DNA of 43,976 nt, taken from positions 1 through 43,976 of the forward strand of contig NIUT01000122.1 of NCBI GenBank assembly GCA_002254365.1, given 5' to 3'. The stretch comes from Nitrospira sp. UW-LDO-01 (GTDB lineage Bacteria; Nitrospirota; Nitrospiria; Nitrospirales; Nitrospiraceae). This document shows, piece after piece, positions 31,634 through 39,848 of this stretch. The notes under the pieces were generated by a model. The model saw only the letters and a list, made by a program, of their open reading frames with translations. It ran no database searches and was not told the origin of the DNA. Position 1 is the stretch's first letter; every line of letters begins with the position of its first letter. The position numbers and the translations under genes are program-made.

Positions 31634-32533
31634 CTAGGGGGACGCCGTGACAGATGACCGTGCACATCGAAACCCAATTGTGGCGGAACGTTGATGGGGA
31701 GATGAGCCGCCCCTTGTTGCCGTTCTGAGCATCACTCGCTTACTTTTCCACGAACCTCCACGAACGCTTTTGTAGCGTCCGGTCGTCGGACCGGGGGGAT
31801 TGCGATCCGGCATGTAGGCATAATAGTCGAACCCAAACCAGTCATGGACCCACTCTGCCACGTTTCCCGCCATATGGTGGAGCCCATAGGGACTCTTGCC
31901 CTCTTCGTGAGAATCGACCGTCGCGAGAATGGGAATTTCATGGACGTGATGTTGTCCGAACATGGCCAGTTTTGGGTTGGGCATCGCGTCGCCCCACGGA
32001 TAGAGGTTACCCTCTGGCCCTCGCGCGGCCTTCTCCCATTCGGCTTCTGTGGGCAGTCTCGCATGCTTGACGGAGCAAAACTTCTCAGCTTCATCCCATG
32101 TCACGTACAGAGCGGGCCACCGTGTCAGAGCGTCGTCCTGGATTGAATGGACAGTGATGACATGCCATAGCAGTTGCTGCAACTCGTTCGAGGGGTAAGT
32201 TTTCTGTTGGTATAAGAAGGCCAGGTATTCCCCGAGACTCACCTCATCGCGATCGAGTTCATATGCGTCCAACCAGACGCGGTGTTGAGGAAGTTCGGTA
32301 TCATCAAACTGTGTCCACCTCCCATAAGGATCACTATCAACTCGTTTACTGCCGATCAAAAATGGACCGGCTGGAATAGCCACAATCGGTGAAGACTGGG
32401 ACAGGTTTGCGATAGCAGTGAGATGACGGGCTAGTTCGGGAGAAGGTTTTGATCCTGCCTGCACGATATCGGGGTGCCACAGAATGACGAGGAGGGAAAG
32501 AACAGTTGCGGTCCATCTACGACAATCCAACAT
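31634..32533 (-). CDS. Exported SUMF1/FGE-like domain protein E
   Basis: A 299-residue protein with signal peptide at about residues 8-26 (ATVLSLLVILWHPDIVQA). The SUMF1 domain is more divergent: V-A-I-P-A-G-P-F-L-I-G-S, H-R-V-W-L-D-A-Y-E-L-D-R-D-E-V, A-R-L-P-T-E-A-E-W-E-K-A-A-R-G, Y-P-W-G, M-A-G-N-V-A-E-W-V-H-D-W and V-R-G-G-S-W, then G-F-R-C-A-R. No FGE-type cysteine pair is present (K-S-K-R). As the first gene of the minus-strand trio it probably carries the promoter in the 330-base gap to 32864. I found no convincing -35/-10 pair there. Confidence 0.82.
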   Translation of the reverse strand: MLDCRRWTATVLSLLVILWHPDIVQAGSKPSPELARHLTAIANLSQSSPIVAIPAGPFLIGSKRVDSDPYGRWTQFDDTELPQHRVWLDAYELDRDEVSLGEYLAFLYQQKTYPSNELQQLLWHVITVHSIQDDALTRWPALYVTWDEAEKFCSVKHARLPTEAEWEKAARGPEGNLYPWGDAMPNPKLAMFGQHHVHEIPILATVDSHEEGKSPYGLHHMAGNVAEWVHDWFGFDYYAYMPDRNPPGPTTGRYKSVRGGSWKSKRVMLRTATRGGSSPHQRSATIGFRCARSSVTASP

Positions 32534-32863
32534 ATAATCGCATCTAAGAATCCCTCGTGGGCCGGAAGGCGCTGCACGATAGGGTCGGCGTCAATGACCG
32601 ACAGTGGACTAAGCCCTGTCTGACGACTGTCAGATTACCACAGAGGCCGATAGGCCTGCATCTGGTTGTACCCGGAAGATTTCGAGGTCTTCATGGTGCA
32701 TTGATACGAGGGAATCCCTGTCTTGTATGGGCGATGGGCTTGTTTCACTAGTGTATTGAGATGCGACGAAAAGCTTGGGTAGGATAAGTGCTTGTGGTGG
32801 AGCGCTGCTGAGCCAACGGATGTGCTCACGCAAAGCGTTGATAGTTCAAGAAAGGAGTCTCAC
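32534..32863. other. 330-base divergent intergenic region
   Basis: This separates the minus-strand SUMF1 operon from the protease gene, so promoters for both directions are expected. I see only small palindromes: TCTGAC-GACT-GTCAGA at 32619-32634, and AGGCC-GATA-GGCCT soon after. There is no clear promoter pair or gene. An in-frame ATG-like start at 32792 belongs to the protease frame, but the ribosome binding site favours 32864. Confidence 0.5.
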
Positions 32864-33889
32864 ATGGTCCGCTATCGGTTACTGAAGACGTGCTTCTCTC
32901 TCTTGTGTGTCTGGGCTCTCGCCACGCTCGTCGCAGCTTCTGCCGGAGCTGAAACAACCTCACTCAGCCAGGAGGCATTTCAACGGGCGAAACAAGTGAC
33001 GGTGGGCATCCTGGCCGATACGCAGGATCAACGAATGCCGGAAAAACCAGAAAAGATTTCCGTTCGAGGCACGGGAGTTCACCTGCGAGACGGCTACCTG
33101 GTTACCGCCAGGCACGCAGCGGAAAAGCATGATCCAACGACCGGCACCATCATTCAGAAACGAATCCGTATCCTGACGAGCGACCTTCACGAGCTGCCGG
33201 CTGATCTTGTTGGCGACAGCGCATTTATGGATGTCGTGGTCTATCGGGTGGCGGAGCCGCATCGCTCCAAACTGCAGACAGAAACCGCATTTGCCACCGG
33301 AGACGCCATACCTGGTACGGAGGTCTTCACGGTCGGCTATCCGCTTGGCTGGGGACCGACGATGGCTTTTGGCAGGCTAGGGAATACCAATACCTTCCTA
33401 CAGACCGTCGAGACTCGCTTGATTCAAGCGGATCTCTCGGCTTGTAGCGGCAATTCAGGGGGAGGTCTCTTCAACGGACAAGGGGAGATCGTGGGAATCC
33501 TCCACGCGGTGATTCACACCGACAAGGAGGAGACCCAGACCTATTGCAGCCGCATGGCATTCGCAATTCCCGGAAGGCTCGCCGAACGTATCGTCAACGC
33601 GGCGCTCTCGGGAAAACCACTCACCTTTTCCAAGTTGGGGCTCCATCTGACTTCGGTCAAAGATGGTACGAGACTGCGTGTGGCCGTGAAGGATGTTGCT
33701 GAGCCGGCGAAAGCAGCAGGCCTGCAGAAACATGATATCTTGCTGGCTGTTCAGGATACAGAAATTATCGATGCTGCCCAGCTGAAGAATTTTTTGATCG
33801 AGCGAACGACTCCGGGGCAAGAGGTGTCGATCAAAGTGCGTAGAGTCGATGCCGACCTCACGTTTCACGTCGTGCTGAGCGGTGGGTGA
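32864..33889 (+). CDS. HtrA-like exported serine protease with PDZ domain
   Basis: A 341-residue protein. ATG 32864 is preceded by AAGGAG at six bases. The signal peptide is about residues 8-31 (CFSLLCVWALATLVAASAGA). The trypsin-like domain has the catalytic triad: H in L-V-T-A-R-H-A-A-E (about 84), D in F-M-D-V-V-V-Y-R (about 123) and S in A-C-S-G-N-S-G-G-G-L-F (about 198). A PDZ domain follows at about 255-335 (GLHLTSVKDGTRLRVAVKDV, A-A-G-L-Q-K-H-D-I-L-L-A). A single PDZ resembles DegS-type rather than DegP-type architecture. It lies beside the copper cluster and could serve protein quality control there, but it may be unrelated. Confidence 0.82.
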   Translation: MVRYRLLKTCFSLLCVWALATLVAASAGAETTSLSQEAFQRAKQVTVGILADTQDQRMPEKPEKISVRGTGVHLRDGYLVTARHAAEKHDPTTGTIIQKRIRILTSDLHELPADLVGDSAFMDVVVYRVAEPHRSKLQTETAFATGDAIPGTEVFTVGYPLGWGPTMAFGRLGNTNTFLQTVETRLIQADLSACSGNSGGGLFNGQGEIVGILHAVIHTDKEETQTYCSRMAFAIPGRLAERIVNAALSGKPLTFSKLGLHLTSVKDGTRLRVAVKDVAEPAKAAGLQKHDILLAVQDTEIIDAAQLKNFLIERTTPGQEVSIKVRRVDADLTFHVVLSGG

Positions 33890-33952
33890 ACGTGGTCATG
33901 CGATGTGCTAGTGTACCTTAACGCTGGTTGCAGCCTGGAGAGAGGAGCGACG

Positions 33953-34579
33953 ATGAAAATTGCTGTTCTTGGCGCGTCCGCTGGGATAGGGCTGCAGTGT
34001 GTGCGGCTCGCTCTGCAGAAGGGACATGTGGTTGTGACGCTCTCGCGTCGGGTTGTGCCCATTCCAGATCATGTCAAGCTGACACGGGTACTGGGTAGTG
34101 CGACGGACGCCGAGGCTGTGCGACGAGCTGTGGAGGGAGTTGAGGCCGTTCTGGTCACGATCGGCACAAAAAGTCCATTGCCGACCACGATGTTCTCAGA
34201 CTCCGCTCGGATCTTGCTGCAAGTATCGAAGGAGATCGGCTCCTCACCAACCCTCCTCGTCCTGACTGGTTTTGGAACAGGCGATAGCTGGAACTATAAT
34301 TCGTTTCCGATGAAGATTCTCTTTACGCTGGCGCTGAAGCAGGTCTATCTGGATAAGGAGCGACAGGAAGAGCTGATTGCCGCCGGGTACCCTCGGTGGG
34401 AGATCGTACGGCCAGGGCGGCTCACCAACGGCAGCATGACCGGGCGCTATCGTGTTCTCGATACACTTGCGGATGGTATGAAGATGGGAGCCATTTCCCG
34501 TGCCGATGTTGCCCAGTTTCTGGTGGCTCAGGCTGAGCATCCGACCTACCTCGGCAAGTACCCGGCATTGACGTACTGA
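33953..34579 (+). CDS. NAD(P)-binding Rossmann-fold protein
   Basis: A 208-residue soluble protein. ATG 33953 follows GAGAGGAG by five bases. The N-terminus is K-I-A-V-L-G-A-S-A-G-I-G, the dinucleotide-binding G-x-x-x-x-G-x-G loop. R28-R29 after the second strand (L-S-R-R) would suit NADP. Further marks are D in V-L-G-S-A-T-D-A-E-A and the I-V-R-P-G-R-L-T-N-G motif near 157-166 typical of atypical short-chain dehydrogenases of the NmrA/SDR5 type (PF13460). There is no Y-x-x-x-K catalytic pair of classical SDRs. The substrate is unknown. It stands alone 63 bases after the protease. Confidence 0.82.
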   Translation: MKIAVLGASAGIGLQCVRLALQKGHVVVTLSRRVVPIPDHVKLTRVLGSATDAEAVRRAVEGVEAVLVTIGTKSPLPTTMFSDSARILLQVSKEIGSSPTLLVLTGFGTGDSWNYNSFPMKILFTLALKQVYLDKERQEELIAAGYPRWEIVRPGRLTNGSMTGRYRVLDTLADGMKMGAISRADVAQFLVAQAEHPTYLGKYPALTY

Positions 34580-34653
34580 CAGGACGTTGGAAAAGACTTC
34601 CAGCTTTGTTCTCGCCTCGTTTGGGAGAGGGTGAAGAGAAGGCGTAACGGGAC

Positions 34654-35103
34654 TTAGGTGGATGGGCGCACGGGGTCTCGTCTTGGAACGATCCGCCCTT
34701 CTTCGAGATCTTGCAGATCAGACCATGCGGTCAGATCGGTTCGTAATGGGTCGATGGCATCAAGGTATTTCTTGAACTTCGCCCCACTTTCCGGAGAACT
34801 CGGCCCCCGTAGCAACAGCCGCTGATTCCAGTCTTCTAATTCTTTCGGCTGATGGGCTTGTGCGTGCTGCTGAAACCACGCCAGGACCCCCTCGTCCGTC
34901 GCATTGGCCTTCACGGCGGCCGTAAATTGGTCGCTGGTGAGCCTGATAAATTCCAGCAGCCGTTCGTCCATCGGGCAGGGATAGATGTACTCACCTTCCG
35001 TCCCGGCCAGGACGGCTCGGCACTTGTCGATCATACGCGCAAGATGAGCATATCCCCCCAGCTTGAACTTCATGCTGCGAGGGAACTCTTTCCGCAAGTC
35101 CAT
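34654..35103 (-). CDS. DUF5069 protein
   Basis: A 149-residue soluble protein with the DUF5069 hallmark: M-D-L-R-K-E-F-P-R-S at the start, then L-G-G-Y-A-H-L-A-R-M-I-D-K-C-R-A near 15-30, Y-I-Y-P-C-P-M-D near 39-46 and L-L-E-F-I. The family has no assigned function. Its start lies two bases after the stop of the DUF3386 gene, so the pair is cotranscribed. Confidence 0.85.
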   Translation of the reverse strand: MDLRKEFPRSMKFKLGGYAHLARMIDKCRAVLAGTEGEYIYPCPMDERLLEFIRLTSDQFTAAVKANATDEGVLAWFQQHAQAHQPKELEDWNQRLLLRGPSSPESGAKFKKYLDAIDPLRTDLTAWSDLQDLEEGRIVPRRDPVRPST

Positions 35104-35105
35104 CG

Positions 35106-35777
35106 TTAGAGAACGCTGTGATTTGTGAAGTTCAGGTGTTTCACGACAACCTGCTTGCCTTCATAGGTGATGATCCGTCTGGTGGCCGGCAGGTCGCAGG
35201 CTCCGACACGGACGTGGGTGTCGGTGAAACTCTCCACATTGGTCAACGTGCCGTCCGTCGGTGAGTAGTAATAGACGGTGTATTTGCTCGTGAGGTTCTT
35301 CTGGTCTTTTGTGACGGCACTTTCTTCCACGTTGATGGTAAAGGCGAACGGATTCATGCCCGGATGGGCCATCTTACGGTTAATTTGGGTAATGCGGTTG
35401 TCCTTGAGCCGATAGTAGGAATTGGACCCATGAATCGTGAGTTTGACTCCTAAGGGATGGCCATCCTCTTCCATGGTCAGGGTATATTTGCCGTCTGATT
35501 CGTCGAAGCTCCTCGGACCACGATGGACGGCGATCATGCCCAGCTGTTCCTGTGCCCACTTTTGAATATCGCCATCAGTGAGCTGGACAGACACTTCACG
35601 AGGACTTTTCACGATGACCGACCCGTTGGTTTCTTTGCCGTTCACGTTCACGGTGAGGTCGGCGGTAAATCCTTGGAAGTCCTTGGGCCAGCGCGCAGTT
35701 GCCTCAAAGGCGCGACGAAGAAGGTCCCGAGCCCGTGGGTCATCCGCGACGGTCGATGGGTCAGGCCGATGTTCCAT
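35106..35777 (-). CDS. DUF3386 protein
   Basis: A 223-residue protein without signal peptide. It fits DUF3386, a family I know mainly from cyanobacteria: A-R-D-L-L-R-R-A-F-E-A-T-A-R-W-P-x-D-F-Q-G-F-T-A-D-L near the N-terminus, G-S-V-I-V-K-S-P-R-E-V, and a series of beta strands ending in K-Q-V-V-V-K-H-L-N-F-T-N-H. I prefer ATG 35777 because AGGAG lies seven bases upstream; ATG 35798 would add seven residues. It forms a two-gene unit with DUF5069. Function is unknown. Confidence 0.8.
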   Translation of the reverse strand: MEHRPDPSTVADDPRARDLLRRAFEATARWPKDFQGFTADLTVNVNGKETNGSVIVKSPREVSVQLTDGDIQKWAQEQLGMIAVHRGPRSFDESDGKYTLTMEEDGHPLGVKLTIHGSNSYYRLKDNRITQINRKMAHPGMNPFAFTINVEESAVTKDQKNLTSKYTVYYYSPTDGTLTNVESFTDTHVRVGACDLPATRRIITYEGKQVVVKHLNFTNHSVL

Positions 35778-35996
35778 ATTCAAGCTCCTCTCAGTCATAG
35801 CTCTTAAAATTGTATAGGCCTGTTATACCGGGTGGTGGCGGTCTTCCTCAAGGGCCTTGTTTGTGTCAGGGGGGGACGTTGTTTGAGGTTCACAATACAC
35901 CATCAATTCTGATATAATCCATTAATTTGCTTAGGCTTGGGTGTTCAATATTCGGAAACCTAACCGACCATCGTGTGTTGACTAGAGAGGATGGGC

Positions 35997-36344
35997 ATGG
36001 AACGACGAGCTGCTTCGCATACCGAAGAAGAAGAGATGAACCAACGCCGAAAGCTGCTCAGTGCAGCGAGACGAGGCGATACGAAAGCCATCAGTAAACT
36101 GTTTGAGCTGTACCAAGTGCGTGTGCTCAATGGAGACCAGTTGGCGAAGGTTAACCGCACCTCCGTATATATGGCACCGGTGAAATCTTCGTCGGGGAGC
36201 AAGTCCAAGGGTGCTGGGAAGAACAGCAAAACGGATCAGGTAAAAGGAGAAAAGAAATCGTCCAAGCCGGCGCCGAAGGGTTCGCCCGGGAAGTCGTCCG
36301 GTGCGACAAAAACGGTTGCTAAGCCTAAGGCAAAGCATAAGTAG
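35997..36344 (+). CDS. Small protein with lysine-rich histone-H1-like tail
   Basis: A 115-residue protein. AGAGAGG at 35984-35990 suits ATG 35997 (six bases), though ATG 35991 is also in frame. Residues about 10-50 form a charged helical part (EEEEMNQRRKLLSAARRGDT, SKLFELYQVRVLNG). The last 55 residues are low complexity, rich in K, S, P, G and A (KSSSGSKSKGAGKNSK, KPAPKGSPGKSSGATK). Such tails are typical of bacterial H1-like DNA-binding or RNA-binding proteins. It stands alone. Confidence 0.7.
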   Translation: MERRAASHTEEEEMNQRRKLLSAARRGDTKAISKLFELYQVRVLNGDQLAKVNRTSVYMAPVKSSSGSKSKGAGKNSKTDQVKGEKKSSKPAPKGSPGKSSGATKTVAKPKAKHK

Positions 36345-36357
36345 GTTGCTGAGCGCA

Positions 36358-36654
36358 CTACTGAACCACTACTTTGAGCCCACCCCCTGCGAGCTTCGCC
36401 GCGATATCGTCCGCGCGTTCAGTTGATCCGGTAAAGACGATGGCTTGTCCTTCGTGGTCAATACGATAGGCGAGTTCAAATGCCTTTGTCGAGGTCATGC
36501 CAGGAATGAAACGGCAAAATAAATCGATGACCTGTTTATAGGTATGACAGTCGCAATTGTACACGACGACACGGGATTCCAATCCGCTTCCGGTGCCGGT
36601 GTGAATCTCTTCCCCAATATCAGGAATGGTTTCTGGTGTGGCTGGTGTTGGCAT
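36358..36654 (-). CDS. ClpS-like Clp protease adaptor
   Basis: A 98-residue protein. After a disordered N-terminus it shows R-V-V-V-Y-N-C-D-C-H-T-Y-K-Q-V-I-D-L-F near 28-46 and R-I-D-H-E-G-Q-A-I-V near 68-77, the two landmarks of the ClpS domain. ClpS brings N-degron substrates to ClpAP. In E. coli ClpS the pocket starts N-D-D; here it is N-C-D, so one acidic ligand of the N-terminal amine is replaced by cysteine while the pocket His is kept. No clpA is next to it. It may have changed specificity or be a divergent paralog. Confidence 0.77.
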   Translation of the reverse strand: MPTPATPETIPDIGEEIHTGTGSGLESRVVVYNCDCHTYKQVIDLFCRFIPGMTSTKAFELAYRIDHEGQAIVFTGSTERADDIAAKLAGGGLKVVVQ

Positions 36655-36728
36655 GCAGCGGAGATTGTCGCACGTACGAGGAAGCGCGTCTCTTTCTTAG
36701 TCGGGTGACCAGATCTCTTTCTCGATTT

Positions 36729-36941
36729 TCACACCTTGTCCATATCGATTACTTCCGTCGCTTCCCACAGGTTTCTTAACTCGGCATCAGCCAGCTCTTT
36801 TTCACGATCCGCTTCGGTCTCACTGCCAAAGGTCTGGATAGGCTGAGCCGAAGCAGTGCCTCCGCTCGTGGAGTCGGGTGCCGGGACGCTCGGTGTGTGG
36901 AAACGCCGACGCTTTTTCGCTGGATCCATATTGACCGGCAT
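36729..36941 (-). CDS. Small hydrophilic protein of unknown function
   Basis: A 70-residue protein with a strong ribosome binding site (AAGGAG four bases before ATG on the minus strand). It has a basic N-terminus (DPAKKRRRFHTP), a low-complexity middle and an acidic helical C-terminus (DREKELADAELRNLWEATEV). No family recognised. The good binding site and sensible codon use support a real gene. Confidence 0.6.
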   Translation of the reverse strand: MPVNMDPAKKRRRFHTPSVPAPDSTSGGTASAQPIQTFGSETEADREKELADAELRNLWEATEVIDMDKV

Positions 36942-37070
36942 GGAGACTCCTTACAATGTCTCTGTAGTCTTCTCCAAACATGAGTAACTTGTCAATCGGT
37001 ACGAGACTCCAGCTGACGAGACGCTCGATCCCAGGCTGTGAGGCGTTGAATGTACCCTGGCTCCTCCAGT

Positions 37071-38198
37071 TCAGAACAGGCGTTCGGCTACTGAATCTGC
37101 ATACCGTCGCCCCAGTGGAGTGAGCCAGAGATGTTCTTGGTCGGTACTTAAGAACCCGCCTGTGATCAGGTGCTCGATCTCAGAATCCCGGTCGGCCTCC
37201 GCAACTGCCTGCAGAGGTACCCCACGCAGAAGGCGAAGGCCGAACACGAGGGCGTCTCGATCCTGCTCACTGCGTGAAAGTTTGGTGTAATCCGTCATGG
37301 GCAGACGGTGTTCACTCAGGAAAGTCAGATACCGGTCGAGATCCGCCACATTGCCGAACCTGGCCCCGTCTAGATACGATTGGGCGCTGGGACCAAGGCC
37401 GAGGTACTCGCCGCCGGTCCAATAGAGTAAGTTGTGACGGCAGCGCCTTGCCGGTTTAGCGTAGTTTGAGATCTCGTACTGGACAAACCCCGCCTGTGCA
37501 AGTACCTGCTCTGTTGAAGACTCCATATCCAATTGCAGTTGCTCGTCGATCGGTGAAACTCGTTGTCGAGCAATGTCCTGAGCGAGCTTGGTTCCTTCCT
37601 CAATGGTCAAGGCGTAACAGGAGATATGCGATGGGTCGAGAGGGAGGATCAACTCCAGGGTACGTTGCCAATCCTGGAGCGATTGACCGGGGAGTCCGTA
37701 CATGAGATCCAGGCTGACGTTGACAAACCCGGCCTCACGGGCTGCCTGAACGGCGGTCGCCGTGTCCCGTACCTGTCCATGCCGACCGATGGGGACAAAA
37801 TCCTGTTCCCGCATCGACTCTGCCCCGAAGCTGATTCTCGTGAAGCCGGCCTCTGCCAAGATTGTCAGACCTTCACGGGTGACAGAAGAGGGATGGGCTT
37901 CCACCGTGACCTCGACCGTTGGGCTGGTCGGCCAGGTTGTGCGGATCAGCTTCAGCAGAGCAACCAGTTGATCTGCTGGAAGGGCGGTCGGAGTCCCGCC
38001 ACCAAAATAAATGCTCTGGAGCCAGCGGCCATGGAAAGGATTGTGATGGCCTTGCAATCGGATTTCATGCGTGAGGGCGGAGTAAAACCTCGCTATGCGA
38101 TCGACATGTGCAATTTCAAGGTAGAAGGCGCAGAAATGACAGCGATGCTGACAGAAGGGGATATGCACATAGAGGCCAATATCTCCGGCAGGCGTCAT
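37071..38198 (-). CDS. hemW: Radical SAM heme chaperone HemW
   Basis: A 375-residue cytosolic protein of the HemW (formerly HemN-like) family, which binds heme and a 4Fe-4S cluster and delivers heme to respiratory proteins. The radical-SAM motif is C-Q-H-R-C-H-F-C (C16, C20, C23). Other marks are I-Y-F-G-G-G-T-P-T near 65-73, E-A-H-P, R-I-S-F-G-A-E-S, S-L-D-L-M-Y-G-L-P-G-Q near 163-173, S-x-Y-A-L-T-I-E-E-G-T and E-I-S-N-Y-A-K. The HNLLYW motif near 255-260 supports HemW rather than true coproporphyrinogen oxidase. The start overlaps the preceding 90-residue gene by four bases, so they are translationally coupled. Confidence 0.87.
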   Translation of the reverse strand: MTPAGDIGLYVHIPFCQHRCHFCAFYLEIAHVDRIARFYSALTHEIRLQGHHNPFHGRWLQSIYFGGGTPTALPADQLVALLKLIRTTWPTSPTVEVTVEAHPSSVTREGLTILAEAGFTRISFGAESMREQDFVPIGRHGQVRDTATAVQAAREAGFVNVSLDLMYGLPGQSLQDWQRTLELILPLDPSHISCYALTIEEGTKLAQDIARQRVSPIDEQLQLDMESSTEQVLAQAGFVQYEISNYAKPARRCRHNLLYWTGGEYLGLGPSAQSYLDGARFGNVADLDRYLTFLSEHRLPMTDYTKLSRSEQDRDALVFGLRLLRGVPLQAVAEADRDSEIEHLITGGFLSTDQEHLWLTPLGRRYADSVAERLF

Positions 38199-38467
38199 CG
38201 TTCAAAGACAAGAGGAACGGGTTTTGAGAAATCCTTACTCACGACAATCTCGATCTCATCGGTTGGCGAGACCCCTCGGTTCCGAATATGCGACGACCAA
38301 CCTCTCTGTTGCCGGAGGGAGTCGAACACCGACTTGATCAGCTGAGGTTTCATCCGTGCTTCCCACTCCCGGATCCAATTGGATTCGTCTTCTTCCCCAT
38401 CATAGTCATCCGGGAATGACGCCTCGAGCGTCACACGAAGGCGAAAAGTCTTTTCTTCCTGATACAT
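38195..38467 (-). CDS. Small protein coupled to hemW
   Basis: A 90-residue soluble acidic protein (DDYDGEEDESNWIREWE near residues 20-36) with a strand-helix pattern: FRLRVTLEASFP, KPQLIKSVFDSLRQQRGW and DEIEIVVSKD. No family recognised. It ends inside the start of hemW (ATGA overlap), which indicates coupled translation and a possible shared role. Confidence 0.68.
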   Translation of the reverse strand: MYQEEKTFRLRVTLEASFPDDYDGEEDESNWIREWEARMKPQLIKSVFDSLRQQRGWSSHIRNRGVSPTDEIEIVVSKDFSKPVPLVFER

Positions 38468-38537
38468 CCTGACCCTCTCGTTGCGATTCTCTGGAGGTGA
38501 TCTTATAATGCTTCATACAACCAAGGAGTTGTTGACT

Positions 38538-38762
38538 ATGCCTATCTTCGAATATGTCTGTCGTGAATGCAATCACCGTTTTGAGTTGTTGATACAGGGG
38601 TCAGCAGAAGCAGTGTGTCCCCAATGCAAGGCGACGAAGCTCGAGAAACAGTTCTCGGCGTTTGGCGTCGGAGCCACGGCTAATTGGGCTTCTTCCGGAA
38701 CTCCAGGCTCTTGCGGCAGCTGCGGCGATCCGCGTGGGCCCGGGGCCTGTTCGATGAATTAA
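38538..38762 (+). CDS. FmdB-family zinc-ribbon protein
   Basis: A 74-residue protein. ATG 38538 follows AAGGAG at nine bases. It begins M-P-I-F-E-Y-V-C-R-E-C-N-H-R-F-E, and a second pair C-P-Q-C-K-A completes a four-cysteine zinc ribbon (C8, C11, C28, C31), the FmdB putative regulatory domain. The tail is glycine/serine-rich with C-G-S-C-G-D. Function is unknown; the family is widespread, and the name comes from the formamidase operon. Confidence 0.87.
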   Translation: MPIFEYVCRECNHRFELLIQGSAEAVCPQCKATKLEKQFSAFGVGATANWASSGTPGSCGSCGDPRGPGACSMN

Positions 38763-38769
38763 CCAGGCC

Positions 38770-39096
38770 ATGGGCACTCTTGATGGACAGGTATTGACCC
38801 GAGCGATCTCCACTATTTCTCAATCCGACCCTCTAATCAAGCTCATTGAGCAAGTGCGAATAGGCCGCATGCAAGCCACCGATGCGGGCTTGCGTGCCAT
38901 CACAGAATCATGGCTGGGTATCTATGAACAGGCACTGAGTTTGGATGGCTTCACGCGATTCGACTTGCTCCGGCTCAATCCTGCTCCGCGGCTTGCGGTA
39001 CTCACTCAGGCTGGGGTGCTGTCCGACGAACATCCAGGTGTGATCTCGTTGAAAGCCTCCTATGAGCGGGCGCTCAGCCGTGCGGTCGTCGAGTAA
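38770..39096 (+). CDS. Unknown small helical protein
   Basis: A 108-residue protein without signal peptide, mainly helical (SDPLIKLIEQVRIGRM, AGLRAITESWLGIYEQALSL, FTRFDLLRLNPAPRLAVLTQ). Not recognised. It starts eight bases after the FmdB-type gene and overlaps the next gene by 35 bases, which suggests a tightly packed three-gene unit. The ribosome binding site is weak. Confidence 0.6.
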   Translation: MGTLDGQVLTRAISTISQSDPLIKLIEQVRIGRMQATDAGLRAITESWLGIYEQALSLDGFTRFDLLRLNPAPRLAVLTQAGVLSDEHPGVISLKASYERALSRAVVE

Positions 39097-39790
39097 GCTG
39101 CTGAGGTGTCTTGCCTCAGGCCTAGTGCTCTGCGCAGTTTCCCTGTCATCGGCCACCGCACGATCGGAAGATGACCCAGGACCTCGTCCGCTGCGGACAA
39201 TTTCTCTTCTCGAACTCGACCAGCTTCTCCCCTCCGGAACACATCTCCTCGTCCATCGGGGTGCGATCGAGTCCTTTCTGGCTGCGTTGGAGGGGACTCC
39301 GCCTGATTGGGCTACGGTATATGGCCGTGGTCATCATGATCCCGATCACGATGAACGGCTATTCAATTTGAATCGCGGACGTGATGCGGCGCGTGAAGAG
39401 AATCAAACCTTGACGTGGCGAATCGCGTTTATGTGGACGGGAGAAGTCTCGCACTTCGATTCCGAGACCAGGTCGTATGCAATCGCGGTCGGCCCGGAGT
39501 TTACTCCAACAAGCTGGGGTGTGGTTCGATTCAAGCCTGAGGAGGTCCCCAGCAATCTGCGCGTGCGACCCGACAAGTACCTCGCGGATTGGATTGACCG
39601 GAGTCTTCTCCGCCATAAATCTGTTCAGGTATCCCTTGTCATGGTCGGTACGCTCATCCCGACCGAGTCGGTCATCTACGATTTCTCCCATGAGGAGGAA
39701 GGCCTGGGACTTATCATGCCGGTCGTGAGGGTTGAACAGGTTGAGATCCTTCTTGTACAGCCGCCAGCCTCCGGAGCTCGACGAGACTGA
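39062..39790 (+). CDS. Exported protein of unknown function
   Basis: A 242-residue protein. Signal peptide at about residues 12-34 (LLRCLASGLVLCAVSLSSATA), preceded by basic residues. The mature part is a mixed alpha/beta domain with ISLLELDQLLPSGTHLLVHR, LTWRIAFMWTGEVSHFDSET and SVQVSLVMVGTLIPTESVIY. No family recognised. It overlaps the preceding gene by 35 bases in another frame and converges on SUMF1 protein F 58 bases away. Confidence 0.68.
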   Translation: MSGRSAVRSSSKLLRCLASGLVLCAVSLSSATARSEDDPGPRPLRTISLLELDQLLPSGTHLLVHRGAIESFLAALEGTPPDWATVYGRGHHDPDHDERLFNLNRGRDAAREENQTLTWRIAFMWTGEVSHFDSETRSYAIAVGPEFTPTSWGVVRFKPEEVPSNLRVRPDKYLADWIDRSLLRHKSVQVSLVMVGTLIPTESVIYDFSHEEEGLGLIMPVVRVEQVEILLVQPPASGARRD

Positions 39791-39848
39791 AGCTCTCGTG
39801 CTTTGGATTCACCGATGACCAGTAGGAAGCGGAAATGAGGAAGGCCTG

